The position numbers and the translations under genes are program-made. Positions 26,408 to 36,187 of a DNA stretch of 64,000 nt are shown here, piece after piece (positions within the stretch are counted from its first letter, which is position 1; every line of letters begins with the position of its first letter). Origin of the DNA: Paracoccus seriniphilus (GTDB taxonomy: Bacteria; Pseudomonadota; Alphaproteobacteria; Rhodobacterales; Rhodobacteraceae). The notes under the pieces were generated by a model, which was not told the DNA's origin, did no database searches, and saw only the letters and a program-made list of their open reading frames with translations. Location of the stretch: positions 124,001-188,000 of the forward strand of contig NZ_CP067130.1 of assembly GCF_028553745.1 (NCBI RefSeq), read 5' to 3'.

Positions 26408-28747
26408 ATGGTCTCCGACAATTCTGCCCGCTCTGCCACATTGATGACGGCCAGCCATTGGGGGCCCGGTCGGGCGGTGGTCGAAAATGGCCGTATCGTC
26501 AATGTCTCGGGTCACGAGGATGATCCGGATCCCTCGCCGATCAATGGCAATATCGCCTCGAGTCTGAACGGAAGGGCAAGGGTGCTGCGCCCTGCCGTTC
26601 GCGAAAGCTGGCTGCGTGATGGCCCGGGGCGCGCCGCGGGGCGGCGGGGGGCAGAGCCTTTTGTCGAGGTCAGTTGGGACCGCGCGCTTGATCTGATCGC
26701 GGGAGAGGTGACGCGCGTGCGGGGCCAGCATGGCAATGGCGCGATCTTTGCCGGTTCCTATGGGTGGAGCAGCGCCGGCCGCTTTCACCATGCGCAATCC
26801 CAACTCAAGCGGTTTCTCAATACGGTCGGCGGTTTCGTCGCCTCGGAAGGCAACTACAGCTATAACGCGGCGCTGGTGCTGATGCCCCATATCGTCGGGA
26901 ACTTCCGGCAGCATGTCAAAGAGGCCACCCGCTGGCGCAGCGTTGCCCGAAACGGGGAACTGGTGGTGATGTTTGGTGGCGTGCCGCTGCGTTCGGCGCA
27001 GGTCGGGGCAGGGGGCGTCTATCGCCATCGGTTGCGCGCCGATCTCGAGGCCTGCCGCCAGGCCGGGGTCGATTTCGTGAGCATCAGCCCCTATCGCAAT
27101 GACGCGGCACAATCGCTGCAGGCGGAATGGCTGGCCCCGCGGCCCGGATCGGACACCGCGATCATGCTGGGTCTTGCCCATACGCTGCTGGTCGAAGGAC
27201 TGCATGATCAGGCTTTCCTGGATCGCTATACGGTCGGTTTTGACAAGCTGCGCAGCTATCTTCTGGGGCAAGAGGACGGACAGCCCAAGGATGCCGAATG
27301 GGCTGCGCGGCAATCGGGTCTGGATGCCGAACGGCTGCGCGCGCTGGCGCGGCGCATGGCGGCATCGCGGACCCTGATCTGCACGGCGGTCAGCCTGCAG
27401 CGTGGGGAACATGGTGAACAGCCGCTCTGGGCCACGGTGACACTGGCCTCGATGCTGGGGCAGATCGGTCTGCCGGGCGGTGGCTATGGCATCGGCTATG
27501 GTTCCGAAGCGCATATCGGCACCATGGACCGGCCTGTCGGCTGGCCCTCGCTGCCGCAGGGGGACAATCCGGTCAAGGACTTCATCCCCGTTGCCATGAT
27601 TTCGGATATGCTGCTGAACCCCGGGCAGGGCTACGACTACAATGGAGAAAAGCGGGTCTTTCCCGATGTGCGGCTGGTCTGGTGGGCCGGGGGCAACCCC
27701 TTCCACCACCATCAGGATCTGAACCGGCTGCGAGAGGCGTTTCAGCAGCCCGAAACCATCATCGTGAACGAGTTGAACTGGACCGCGACGGCGCGACATG
27801 CCGATATCGTGCTGCCGGTCGCGGCGCCGCAGGAGCGCTGTGATTTCGGGGCCGGAACCCAGGACAATGCGCTGATCCCGATGCCGAAACTGGTCGATCC
27901 TCCGGCCGAGGCGCGCTGCGAATATGACATCTATTGCGATCTGGCGGCGCGGCTGGATGTGCTGGATGCCTTTTCCGAAGGGCGCAGCAGCGAGGACTGG
28001 CTGCGTCACATGTGGCAGCGGATGACGCAAACCGCCCTGGCCGAGGATATCCGCCTGCCGGAATGGGATGAATTCATCACCGGGCAGAAGGCAGTCGAAT
28101 TTCCCGACCGCGCGCCCGAACATGTGTTCCTTGGTGATTTCCGCGCCGATCCCCGGGCCAATGCCCTGCCCACGCCCTCGGGGCGGATCGAGTTGTATTC
28201 GCAGGTGATTGCGGGGTTCGATTATGCCGATTGTCCGGGTCATGCCGCTTGGCTGCCGCCGCGCGAATGGCTGGGCAATCGCAACGATCCCGATCTGCTG
28301 CATATGGTCTCGGGTCAGCCGGCGACGCGGCTGCACAGTCAACTGGACAATGGTGATTACAGTCGCAGCCGCAAGGTCGGGGGGCGCGAGCCGGTGCTGA
28401 TCAATCCCGCGGATGCGCAGGCGCGGGGCATCGCCGATGGCGATATCGTTCTGCTGCACAATGACCGGGGAAGATGCCTGGCCGGGGCCGTGCTGACCGA
28501 AGATATCCGGCCCGGCGTGGTATTCCTGTGGACAGGGGCCTGGTATGATCCCGACCTCTCTGACCCGCAGCATCTGGACCGACACGGCAACCCCAACGTG
28601 CTGACACATGATTGGCGGACCTCGCGTCTGTCCCAGGGGCCGGCGGCACATTCGGCGCTGGTGCGGCTGGCGCGTTTTGAAGGCGTGGCACCGGATATTC
28701 GCGTCTTTGACCAGCCGGACATCAGATCCGCCGACAGCGTGGATTGA
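26408..28747 (+). CDS. bisC: BisC-like molybdopterin S-/N-oxide reductase, cytoplasmic
   Basis: 779 aa, the length of E. coli BisC (biotin sulfoxide / methionine sulfoxide reductase). No twin-arginine signal and no N-terminal Cys cluster, so no Fe-S centre and a cytoplasmic location. The likely Mo ligand is Ser in GNYSYNAA (about S151). The SYGWSSAGR segment keeps Tyr118 and Trp120, corresponding to the Tyr/Trp pair of DMSO reductase; TMAO reductases lack the Tyr. It reduces an S-oxide or N-oxide. A biotin importer lies 5.5 kb downstream, so biotin sulfoxide salvage is attractive but unproven; TMAO, DMSO or methionine sulfoxide are alternatives. Confidence 0.75.
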   Translation: MVSDNSARSATLMTASHWGPGRAVVENGRIVNVSGHEDDPDPSPINGNIASSLNGRARVLRPAVRESWLRDGPGRAAGRRGAEPFVEVSWDRALDLIAGEVTRVRGQHGNGAIFAGSYGWSSAGRFHHAQSQLKRFLNTVGGFVASEGNYSYNAALVLMPHIVGNFRQHVKEATRWRSVARNGELVVMFGGVPLRSAQVGAGGVYRHRLRADLEACRQAGVDFVSISPYRNDAAQSLQAEWLAPRPGSDTAIMLGLAHTLLVEGLHDQAFLDRYTVGFDKLRSYLLGQEDGQPKDAEWAARQSGLDAERLRALARRMAASRTLICTAVSLQRGEHGEQPLWATVTLASMLGQIGLPGGGYGIGYGSEAHIGTMDRPVGWPSLPQGDNPVKDFIPVAMISDMLLNPGQGYDYNGEKRVFPDVRLVWWAGGNPFHHHQDLNRLREAFQQPETIIVNELNWTATARHADIVLPVAAPQERCDFGAGTQDNALIPMPKLVDPPAEARCEYDIYCDLAARLDVLDAFSEGRSSEDWLRHMWQRMTQTALAEDIRLPEWDEFITGQKAVEFPDRAPEHVFLGDFRADPRANALPTPSGRIELYSQVIAGFDYADCPGHAAWLPPREWLGNRNDPDLLHMVSGQPATRLHSQLDNGDYSRSRKVGGREPVLINPADAQARGIADGDIVLLHNDRGRCLAGAVLTEDIRPGVVFLWTGAWYDPDLSDPQHLDRHGNPNVLTHDWRTSRLSQGPAAHSALVRLARFEGVAPDIRVFDQPDIRSADSVD

Positions 28748-28832
28748 TTCCACCCGGCCAGTCGATCCGGCACTCCGGCGCAGGATTGCGCCGCATCCGT
28801 CATGTGAAAATCCCTTCCGATCGGTGAAAGTT

Positions 28833-28866
28833 CCGACGGTGCCCGAATGGGTGCCGTCGGTTTGAT
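28833..28866 (+). terminator. Intrinsic terminator after bisC
   Basis: 12-bp stem CCGACGGTGCCC / GGGTGCCGTCGG (two wobble pairs), loop GAATG, then TTTG. The rest of the 298-bp gap up to the next gene holds only the promoter noted below. Confidence 0.7.
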
Positions 28867-28958
28867 CATGGTGATCATTCAATGGGCCATGCCGTGCTGC
28901 CAGCATGAATCTGACCTTCATTCGTGCTGAAATGTGCCAACATGCAGGACGCGAATAT

Positions 28959-28992
28959 CAAATGTTGACATGATTTGGAATCGCCCCATACT
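28959..28992 (+). promoter_or_regulatory. Promoter with overlapping pseudo-palindrome before the OCD-aap operon
   Basis: TTGACA (28965-28970), 16 bp, CATACT (28987-28992). The -35 element lies inside a dyad: CAAAT (28959-28963) and ATTTG (28973-28977), with inner ATGT/ACAT. A regulator bound here would occlude RNA polymerase. Confidence 0.5.
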
Positions 28993-29045
28993 GATTTTCA
29001 CAGATCGGGACGGCATGTCCCGGATCATTCTGGGGGCTGAACTGC

Positions 29046-29948
29046 ATGTCACTCGTCAATCTCACCGAAGAAGATGTCGCCCGGCTTTTGACCTATCGCG
29101 ATCTTGTTCCGCTGATGGAGCGCGCCCTGAGCGAGCTGTCTTCGGGCGATGCCATCCAGCCCGTGCGTCAGATGCTGCCGGTCGAGCCAGAGCGGCGCTA
29201 TCTGGGCATGATGCCGGCGGTGACCTCGCAGGCGATGGGGGCCAAGCTGGTCTGTTTCTATCCGGCGAATGCGGGCAGCGAATATCCGACCCATCTGGCC
29301 AGCATCCTGCTGTTCGATCCGCAAACGGGCCAGCCTCTGGCGGTCATGGATGGCCGGCTGATCACCGAAATGCGCACGGCGGCGACCTCGGCCGCGGTCA
29401 GCCGTCGGCTGGCCAGCCCGGAAAGTTCGCGTCTGGCCCTGATCGGCAGCGGTGTTCAGGCCGAGGCGCATTTGCAGGCGCTGCGCGAGATCTTTCCCAT
29501 CGACGAGGTTCGTGTCTGGAGCCGCACCCAGGCCAATGCCCGCGCCTTTGCCGACAGGCATGGCGCGCAGGCCATGGCGCTGCAACAGGCGGTGGAAGGC
29601 GCGGATATCGTCGTCGTGGCAACCAATTCGACCACGCCCGTTGTGCAGGGCGCATGGCTGAAGGCCGGGGCGCATGTCAATTCCGTTGGCTCGCCACGTC
29701 CGACATGGCGCGAGCTGGATGACGCGGTCATGGCCAATGCGCTGGTCGTGGATTCGCGCGAAGCCGCCATGACCGAGGCTGGCGATGTCATCCTGTCCGG
29801 CGCGGAAATCCTGGCCGAAGCAGGCGAACTGTTCGCGGGCAGGGTCCAGATCGATCCGGGCCAGACCACGGTGTTCAAATCGGTCGGTGTCGCCGTCGAG
29901 GATCTGGCAGCGGCGCGCCATGTCTATGACGCCTATCTGAACCAATGA
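29046..29948 (+). CDS. Ornithine cyclodeaminase / mu-crystallin family enzyme
   Basis: 300 aa. Rossmann motif GSGVQAEAH (about 139-147), RTAATSAAVSRRLA before it, and the late VGVAVEDLAAA stretch are typical of the family. Members include ornithine cyclodeaminase, alanine dehydrogenase and ketimine (pyrroline-2-carboxylate) reductases, and cannot be separated from sequence alone. It is the first gene of an operon with an amino-acid ABC importer 64 bp downstream, so it probably acts on the imported amino acid. Confidence 0.85.
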   Translation: MSLVNLTEEDVARLLTYRDLVPLMERALSELSSGDAIQPVRQMLPVEPERRYLGMMPAVTSQAMGAKLVCFYPANAGSEYPTHLASILLFDPQTGQPLAVMDGRLITEMRTAATSAAVSRRLASPESSRLALIGSGVQAEAHLQALREIFPIDEVRVWSRTQANARAFADRHGAQAMALQQAVEGADIVVVATNSTTPVVQGAWLKAGAHVNSVGSPRPTWRELDDAVMANALVVDSREAAMTEAGDVILSGAEILAEAGELFAGRVQIDPGQTTVFKSVGVAVEDLAAARHVYDAYLNQ

Positions 29949-30011
29949 CCAAAAGCCCGGCCGGGTTCGACATCACGGCCGGAACAAAATCAACCGACAG
30001 GGAAAAACAAC

Positions 30012-31055
30012 ATGCAAATCAATGCCAAATTTCTGATGTTCGCGACCGCTCTGGCGGGGGCGGGGCTGGGTTCACAGGCATGGGCCGGGGAACCGGGGCC
30101 GACCCTGCAGGCGGTGCTGGAACGGGGAAAGCTGATCTGTCCCAGCCATAACGGCAGCTATCGCGGCTTTGCCGAGGTCGACAACGAGGGTCGCTGGAAG
30201 GGGCTGGACATCGATCTGTGCCGCGCGATGGCGACGATGATCCTTGGCTCGCCCGATCAGGCGGAATTCGTGCCGCTCAGCTGGGCGCAGCGCTTTCCCG
30301 CGCTGCAGGCCAAGGAAATCGATGTCATCATCAAGCTGACCGAATGGACCATGTCGCGCGACACCGAGCTGAATTTGCAGATGTCGCTGCCCTATTTCTA
30401 TGGTGGCACGCAATTCGCCATCAAGACCGAGCATGGTGTCACAAGCGCCGCCGAACTGGACGGCGCGACCATTTGCGGCGAGGCGGGCACATCCACGGTG
30501 CGCCATGCCGCGAATTACCTGACCGGTCTGGGGCTGGAATATGACTTGGTCCAATATGAAAAGCAGGAAGAGGCGCAGGCGGCCTTCAACGAGGATCGCT
30601 GCGATGCCTTTATCGGCTGGGGGCCGAATCTGGCGGTCTTCCTTGCCGATGCCGAAGGCGGCGCGGACAAGAACATGATCCTGCCCGATCTGGTGAACAT
30701 GGGGCCTCAGGCCATCGCCATGCGCGAGGGTGACGATCAGTTCGTCGATGTGGCCAACTGGATGATCAGCGCGCTGCTGCTGGCCGAATACAACGGCGTC
30801 ACCTCGGAAAATGCCGAGCAGATGCGGGACAATCCGCCCAATCCTGTCGTGGCAAAGCTGCTGGGCGTCGATCCGGGCATCGGTGAACGCCTGGGCCTGC
30901 CCGATGACTGGGCCTACAAGATGATCAGCCAGAACGGCAATTATGCCGAGATCTATGATCGCAATCTGGGCGCAAACTCTCCCTACAAGCTGGATCGCGG
31001 CGTGAATTCGCTGTGGAACCATGGCGGCGTCCTGGCCCCGATGACGCTGGATTGA
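30012..31055 (+). CDS. aapJ: Polar amino-acid ABC importer binding protein (AapJ/BztA)
   Basis: 347 aa, signal peptide about 1-25 (GSQAWA). The start of the mature part, TLQAVLERGKLICPSHNGSYRGFA, and the C-terminal SPYKLDRGVNSLWNHGGVLAP match the AapJ/BztA group (family 3 solute-binding). These bind a broad range of L-amino acids or Glu/Gln/Asp/Asn. Followed by two permeases and an ATPase. Confidence 0.9.
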   Translation: MQINAKFLMFATALAGAGLGSQAWAGEPGPTLQAVLERGKLICPSHNGSYRGFAEVDNEGRWKGLDIDLCRAMATMILGSPDQAEFVPLSWAQRFPALQAKEIDVIIKLTEWTMSRDTELNLQMSLPYFYGGTQFAIKTEHGVTSAAELDGATICGEAGTSTVRHAANYLTGLGLEYDLVQYEKQEEAQAAFNEDRCDAFIGWGPNLAVFLADAEGGADKNMILPDLVNMGPQAIAMREGDDQFVDVANWMISALLLAEYNGVTSENAEQMRDNPPNPVVAKLLGVDPGIGERLGLPDDWAYKMISQNGNYAEIYDRNLGANSPYKLDRGVNSLWNHGGVLAPMTLD

Positions 31056-31103
31056 TGCTGCGGCGGGCGGCCCTGCCGCCTGCCCCCTGAGAAGGAGACG
31101 GCC

Positions 31104-32246
31104 ATGACTTCGCTTCGCTTCCGCAACAATCTGATCCAGATCGCCTTCCTGTCGCTGCTTGTCCTGCTGGCTGTGAGCTTTGTCGTGATCGCCGGGCGCA
31201 ATATGGCGGCGCAGGGGATCACCTCGGGCTTTGGCTTTCTGGAACGCGCCACCGGCTGGGATGTCGGTTTCTCGTTGCTGCCCTTCAGCATTCGCGACCC
31301 CTATTGGTGGACCCTGCTGATCGGCTTTCTGAACACGCTGTTTGTGGGATATTTCTCGATCATCTTCGCGACACTGGTGGGTCTGGTCGTGGCAATGATG
31401 CGGATTTCGGGGAACCCGGTGCTCAATCTTGTGTCACTGGGCTATGTCGAATTGATCCGCAACATTCCGCCCATCTTGCAGGTGCTGGCCTGGTATGGGG
31501 TATTCTCGGCACTGCCCGCTCCGAAACAGGCGATCCAGCTGGGCGACAGCATCTTCCTCAGCGCGCGCGGATTGTTCGTGCCGGTGCTGAACGTCCATCC
31601 CTGGGCCTTGCTGGCGATCTCGCTGGTGGTGCTGGTCATGGTCGGGCTGCTGTGCTGGGTTGCCTTCGGGCGTCGATTCCTGTTCCGGCCCCGCAGCGTC
31701 AGGCTGAAGATGCAGGGGGCCACGGTGATCGGCGCAATGCTGGCGGTCGCGGCCATCATTCTGGTGTCGCGCATCCCCGACATGCCGCTGTTGTCTGTCC
31801 CCGAACTCAAGGGGTTCAATTTCCGGGGCGGGATCTCGGTCTCGCCGGAACTGGCCACCATTCTTGTCGCCACGACGATCTATGGATCGGCCTATGTCGC
31901 CGAGATCGTGCGCGGCGGCTTTCTGTCGGTGCCGGAAGGTCAGATCGAGGCGGGCCGCGCCCTGGGCATGCCGCCCTGGAAGATCTTTGCCTGCATCCAG
32001 CTGCCGATCACCATTCGAAACGTGATCCCGATGATGACCAATTTCTACGTCTGGCTGATCAAGGCCACGACGCTGGGGATCGCCATCGGCTTCAGCGATC
32101 TGTTCATGGTTGTCGCTTCGGCCATCAACCAGTCGGGGCAGACCATCGAACTGATCATCATTCTTGCCGCATCATTCTGGCTGCTGAACGGAGTCATCGT
32201 GGCCGGAATGAACCGGATAGACGCCCGCCTGCGGGTCAAGCGCTGA
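31104..32246 (+). CDS. aapQ: Amino-acid ABC importer permease (AapQ/BztB)
   Basis: 380 aa, about eight membrane segments. The N-terminal extension with a periplasmic loop and the C-terminal permease domain (EAA loop GRALGMPPWKIFACIQLP) are typical of AapQ. Pairs with the next gene. AAGGAG site before the ATG. Confidence 0.92.
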   Translation: MTSLRFRNNLIQIAFLSLLVLLAVSFVVIAGRNMAAQGITSGFGFLERATGWDVGFSLLPFSIRDPYWWTLLIGFLNTLFVGYFSIIFATLVGLVVAMMRISGNPVLNLVSLGYVELIRNIPPILQVLAWYGVFSALPAPKQAIQLGDSIFLSARGLFVPVLNVHPWALLAISLVVLVMVGLLCWVAFGRRFLFRPRSVRLKMQGATVIGAMLAVAAIILVSRIPDMPLLSVPELKGFNFRGGISVSPELATILVATTIYGSAYVAEIVRGGFLSVPEGQIEAGRALGMPPWKIFACIQLPITIRNVIPMMTNFYVWLIKATTLGIAIGFSDLFMVVASAINQSGQTIELIIILAASFWLLNGVIVAGMNRIDARLRVKR

Positions 32247-32253
32247 GGACGCC

Positions 32254-33357
32254 ATGGCTGATATTGCTGATATTCCCCATTCTTCCGCGGCGCTGGCCGT
32301 GTCCGATCATCCCGTGATGCGCTTTGTGTCCCATATGCGAAAACATCCGGTGCAGGGGCTGATTTCCCTCGGTGTCCTGATGCTGCTGGGCTGGGTCGCG
32401 CTGCGGCTGGGCGATTGGGCGATCCTGCATGCCGTGTGGAATTCGCCTGACGGCCAGTTGTGCCGGGCCGAGGACGCCGGGGCCTGCTGGGCGGTGATCC
32501 GCGAACGCTGGCGGATCATCATCTTCGGCCTGTATCCCTATGAAGAGCAGTGGCGCTCGGCGCTGGCCTGTCTGTTGCTGTTCGTCACCGGGGTCCTGTC
32601 CTGCATGCCCCGTTTCTGGCATGCACGCCGGCTTGGCCCGCTGTGGATCGTTGCTTTCACCGGTTTTGCCACCCTGATGTGGGGCGGAGTGGCCGGCATG
32701 CCCTATATCCCGACGCGGGAATGGGGTGGTCTGGCGCTGACGCTGTTTGTCTTTGCCTCGGTCGTTCTTCTGACCATGCCGACGGCGCTGGTGCTGTTGC
32801 TGTTGCGTCAGTCGCCCCTGCCTCTGGTGCGCCGCCCGACACAGTTCATCATTGATGCGGTGCGTTCCCTGCCATTGCTGGTGGTGATGTTTGTCGCCGG
32901 AGTCCTGCTGCCCTTTGGCCTGCCGGATTTCATGGTCGGAGAGAAGCTGTTCCGGGTGATTGCCGGGTTCACGCTCTATGTGTCCTGCTACCAGGCCGAG
33001 ATTCTGCGCGGCGGCATCCAGTCCCTGCCCAAGGGTCAGGACGAGGCCGGCAAGGCTCTGGGCCTGAGCTGGTGGCAGCGGATGCGGATGGTGGTTCTGC
33101 CGCAGGCCTTCAAGGTGACGCTGCCGGCCACGATCAACCAGATCGTCATCATCTTTCTGGAAACCCCCCTGATCGTGGTGATCGGTTTCTTCGACGTGCT
33201 GGCATCGGGGGCTGCGGCCTTCGGGACGGCGGAATGGGGTATCGCCTCGGTCGAGGTCTATCTGTTCATCGGGGCGATCTTCTTCGCCTTTTCCTTCAGT
33301 CTTTCACGCTATGGCGCATTCCTCGAGGCGCGCCTTGCCCGCAGCAGCCGGAGATAA
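32254..33357 (+). CDS. aapM: Amino-acid ABC importer permease (AapM/BztC)
   Basis: 367 aa, about eight membrane segments, with the AapM-type central loop containing [21 protein letters not shown] and the EAA loop [18 protein letters not shown]. Starts 7 bp after aapQ. Confidence 0.92.
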   Translation: MADIADIPHSSAALAVSDHPVMRFVSHMRKHPVQGLISLGVLMLLGWVALRLGDWAILHAVWNSPDGQLCRAEDAGACWAVIRERWRIIIFGLYPYEEQWRSALACLLLFVTGVLSCMPRFWHARRLGPLWIVAFTGFATLMWGGVAGMPYIPTREWGGLALTLFVFASVVLLTMPTALVLLLLRQSPLPLVRRPTQFIIDAVRSLPLLVVMFVAGVLLPFGLPDFMVGEKLFRVIAGFTLYVSCYQAEILRGGIQSLPKGQDEAGKALGLSWWQRMRMVVLPQAFKVTLPATINQIVIIFLETPLIVVIGFFDVLASGAAAFGTAEWGIASVEVYLFIGAIFFAFSFSLSRYGAFLEARLARSSRR

Positions 33358-33361
33358 TCCC

Positions 33362-34105
33362 ATGTCAGATCAAATCGCGGTCAATGTCACCGGATTGAAC
33401 AAGTATTACGGCACCTTCCACGCCCTGAAAGAGATCAACATCAGTATCTCCGAGGGCGAGCGCATCGTGGTCTGCGGTCCCTCGGGGTCGGGCAAATCGA
33501 CGCTGATCCGCTGCATCAACCAGCTGGAGGTTCACCAGGCCGGGCGCATCGAGGTGCTGGGCCGGGAAATGAACGCGGATTCACGCGATATCGACCAGTT
33601 GCGCAGCGAAGTCGGCATGGTGTTCCAGCATTTCAATCTGTTCCCGCATATGACCGTGCTGGAGAACTGCATGCTGGCGCCTTCGCTGGTCAGAAAGACG
33701 GATCGCGCGGCGGCCGAGGCGGATGCACGCCATTTTCTTGAGAAGGTGCATATTCCTCATCAGGCGGACAAATATCCCGAACAGCTGTCGGGCGGGCAGC
33801 AGCAGCGGGTGGCCATCGCCCGCGCCCTTTGCATGCGCCCCAAGATCCTGCTGTTTGACGAGCCGACCTCGGCGCTGGACCCCGAGATGGTCTCCGAGGT
33901 TCTGGATGTGATGATCGAACTGGCCAGCGAGGGCATCACCATGGTCTGCGTGACCCATGAGATGGGCTTTGCGCGCAAGGTGGCCGACCGGGTCGTGTTC
34001 ATGGATGGCGGGGAAATCATCGAAAGCGCGTCCCCCGAGCAGTTCTTCCAGAACCCGCAAAGCGGTCGCGCGCGCGACTTCCTGGAACAGGTTCTGGTGC
34101 ATTAG
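33362..34105 (+). CDS. aapP: Amino-acid ABC importer ATPase (AapP/BztD)
   Basis: 247 aa from the ATG four bases after the aapM stop; an in-frame upstream ATG lies within aapM and is unlikely. Walker [10 protein letters not shown], signature LSGGQQQR, Walker [14 protein letters not shown], switch His in VTHEMGFA. Completes the importer. Confidence 0.93.
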   Translation: MSDQIAVNVTGLNKYYGTFHALKEINISISEGERIVVCGPSGSGKSTLIRCINQLEVHQAGRIEVLGREMNADSRDIDQLRSEVGMVFQHFNLFPHMTVLENCMLAPSLVRKTDRAAAEADARHFLEKVHIPHQADKYPEQLSGGQQQRVAIARALCMRPKILLFDEPTSALDPEMVSEVLDVMIELASEGITMVCVTHEMGFARKVADRVVFMDGGEIIESASPEQFFQNPQSGRARDFLEQVLVH

Positions 34106-34223
34106 CCCGAAGCTGCAAGGCCAGATGCCGTCGCGACATGGGGGCGGGCCTGCGGGTCGGGGAGTGCGATGTCCCGTTTCCGCGCCGGGCGAGGCCATCG
34201 CCCGACGCATGAGCAGATCGTTC

Positions 34224-34252
34224 GGGGCTGGCAGCCGGGGGCCAGCCCCTTT
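34224..34252 (+). terminator. Terminator after aapP
   Basis: Perfect 9-bp stem GGGGCTGGC / GCCAGCCCC, 8-base loop, followed by TTT. It sits between the convergent aap and bio operons. Confidence 0.55.
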
Positions 34253-34272
34253 CACCTGTCCGGGAATACGGC

Positions 34273-34824
34273 TCAGGCAGAGCTGCGGGACAACAGGCTG
34301 GAGGGACGCGCCCGCGCCAGACCCGAGGTCAGAAGCCCCGCGACAATTGCCTTGACGATATCTCCGGGCACGAAGGCAAGGGTCAGCGCCGCAGCCTCGG
34401 GCAGGCTCTTGTTCAGGACGATCGCCATGCCTGCGGCCCCGAAGGCATAAAGCACCAGGATGCCCCCGATGATCGAGGCCACCGATGCGACCAGGGCCAC
34501 GGGTGCGCCGCGCCATTTTTCCATGATCAGGCCGGTGACAAAGGCCGCCGGCACCCAGCCCACCAGAAAGCCCGCGGTCGGCCCGACGAAAACACCCAGC
34601 CCGCCACGCGCCCCCGCCAGCACCGGCAAGCCAAGCGCGACGATCAGCAGCAGCAGCAGGATGGCCATGGCGCCCCGCCTTGCGCCCAGAATGGTGCCAC
34701 ACAGCATGACCCCAAGGGTCTGGGCGGTGATCGGCACGCCGAAACCCAGCGAAATCTTGGGCAAAAGCCCCAGAACCGCGATGACCGCCGCAAACAGCGC
34801 CACATGGGCGACTGATTTTTCCAT
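34273..34824 (-). CDS. bioY: BioY, biotin-binding S-component
   Basis: 183 aa, six membrane helices. Family landmarks: PITAQTLGVMLCGTILGARRG near 31-51 and GPTAGFLVGW near 81-90. It binds biotin and works with the EcfT/EcfA proteins encoded just upstream (3-bp gap to bioN). Confidence 0.93.
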   Translation of the reverse strand: MEKSVAHVALFAAVIAVLGLLPKISLGFGVPITAQTLGVMLCGTILGARRGAMAILLLLLIVALGLPVLAGARGGLGVFVGPTAGFLVGWVPAAFVTGLIMEKWRGAPVALVASVASIIGGILVLYAFGAAGMAIVLNKSLPEAAALTLAFVPGDIVKAIVAGLLTSGLARARPSSLLSRSSA

Positions 34825-34827
34825 GAT

Positions 34828-35442
34828 CTACTCCTTTTCAAGATTCCCCAGGCCGCCGCGCGCGCGCAGGGCCGTGCCGACATTGTCGGCATCGTCCAAT
34901 GCCAATAGGGCCAGCGGTGCAATGACCCGCCAGCGGGCACGTCTTGGCGAGCGTGCCGCCCAGCTTTCCGTCAGTTGATGCCCCTTGTCCGACAGCACCG
35001 GAACCATGCGGATCACCAGCGCAACGCCGATCTCCAGCGCTTTCATGTTCAGGCCCAGGCGGGTCAACGGCCGCACGATCCGGCGGATCACCGCCATCAT
35101 GTCGGTCAGCCGCGTCGTCATGGTCACCAGATTGGCCAGCCCCACCGCGCTGATCATGCGCAACACGATCACCAGCCCCTGGTCCAGATCGCGCGTCACG
35201 AGATGCCAGATCAGGATCATCACGACAAAGGGCCAAAGCACCCGCAGCCGCGACAGTCCGGCCCGGAAGAACCGCAGGCCCGGCGCAAGATACAGCCCCA
35301 ATGTTCCCGCGCAGGCCGCCAGTTGAAACCAGAGGTCCGAAACCATCGCAAGGATGGCGGTCGCCACCAGCAGAAGCCCCAGCTTCAGCGCTGCGGGCAG
35401 ATCATGGGCGCGGGTTCTAACGGGTGAGGTCAGAGATATCAT
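34828..35442 (-). CDS. bioN: BioN, EcfT transmembrane subunit
   Basis: 204 aa, four to five hydrophobic segments; the C-terminal SWAARSPRRARWRVIAPLA region carries the Ala-Arg-Gly-like coupling motif of EcfT (ARG-type AARSPR). Overlaps bioM by 26 bp. Couples ATP hydrolysis by BioM to BioY. Confidence 0.87.
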   Translation of the reverse strand: MISLTSPVRTRAHDLPAALKLGLLLVATAILAMVSDLWFQLAACAGTLGLYLAPGLRFFRAGLSRLRVLWPFVVMILIWHLVTRDLDQGLVIVLRMISAVGLANLVTMTTRLTDMMAVIRRIVRPLTRLGLNMKALEIGVALVIRMVPVLSDKGHQLTESWAARSPRRARWRVIAPLALLALDDADNVGTALRARGGLGNLEKE

Positions 35443-36187
35443 CGCTCTCTCCCAGCCGGGTCATCTCGGCAAGATAGCTGGCCATGACCTCGGGGCCGTT
35501 CCCCTGCTGCACGATCCGGCCCTTTTCCAGCCAGATCACCGTCTCGCAGCCGTCCAGATCCTGCGGGTCATGGGAAATATGAATGACTGCGCCCGGGAAC
35601 AGTTGCAGATAACGGCGCAATTGTGCCCGCGTCGGCATGTCAAGTCCGGCAAAGGGCTCATCCAGGATCAGAACCCGGGGCGCCATGGCCATGATGGACA
35701 TCAGGCAGACCAGATGTTTCTGTCCCTGTGACAGGGTCGAAATCGCCACTTCGGCCCAATCCGACTTGTGAAAGCTGGTCAGGGTCGCGCGGGCATCACG
35801 CTCGGCATCGCGGCTGGAACGGCCCAGTTGGGTCAGCCCGAAGGCGATCTCTTCCAGCACCGTGGGAAAGATGATCTGGTGATCGGGGTTCTGGAACAGG
35901 ATGCCCACGGTCCGCAGCGCGGCGCGACGGTCGGCATACATATCCGCGCCGTTCAGCCTCGCGCGACCGTCGGTCGGCCGGATCAGCCCGGCCAGCACCC
36001 GCGCCAGCGTGGACTTGCCCGAGCCATTGCGCCCGACCACCCCCATGCGCCGGATGCCAAGGTCCAGGTTCAGCCCGGTCAGAACCTCGCGCCCCTCGCG
36101 CCGCAGGGTAACGCCCTCCAGGGTCACCCGCATCGGTCGGGCGTTCTCGGTCATTGCGGCCGTGGTGTGCTTTGCTTGCATCGTCAT
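35417..36187 (-). CDS. bioM: BioM, EcfA ATPase
   Basis: 256 aa. Walker A GRNGSGKST, LSQGQKHLV signature (the typical EcfA variant of LSGGQ), Walker B VLILDEPFAGLD, switch His in IHISHD. First gene of bioMNY, reading away from the RpiR-type regulator. The initiator ATG directly follows the stop of a small open frame (TGAATG). No obvious BioR box (TTATAGATAA type) was found upstream. Confidence 0.92.
   Translation of the reverse strand: MTMQAKHTTAAMTENARPMRVTLEGVTLRREGREVLTGLNLDLGIRRMGVVGRNGSGKSTLARVLAGLIRPTDGRARLNGADMYADRRAALRTVGILFQNPDHQIIFPTVLEEIAFGLTQLGRSSRDAERDARATLTSFHKSDWAEVAISTLSQGQKHLVCLMSIMAMAPRVLILDEPFAGLDMPTRAQLRRYLQLFPGAVIHISHDPQDLDGCETVIWLEKGRIVQQGNGPEVMASYLAEMTRLGESDDISDLTR

Noticed and set aside
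24626..28921. Very long open frame (over 1400 codons) on the minus strand across tctB, tctA and bisC
   Set aside because: Antisense to well-supported genes, His/Gln/Arg-rich composition of a shadow frame in high-GC DNA, no domain recognisable.
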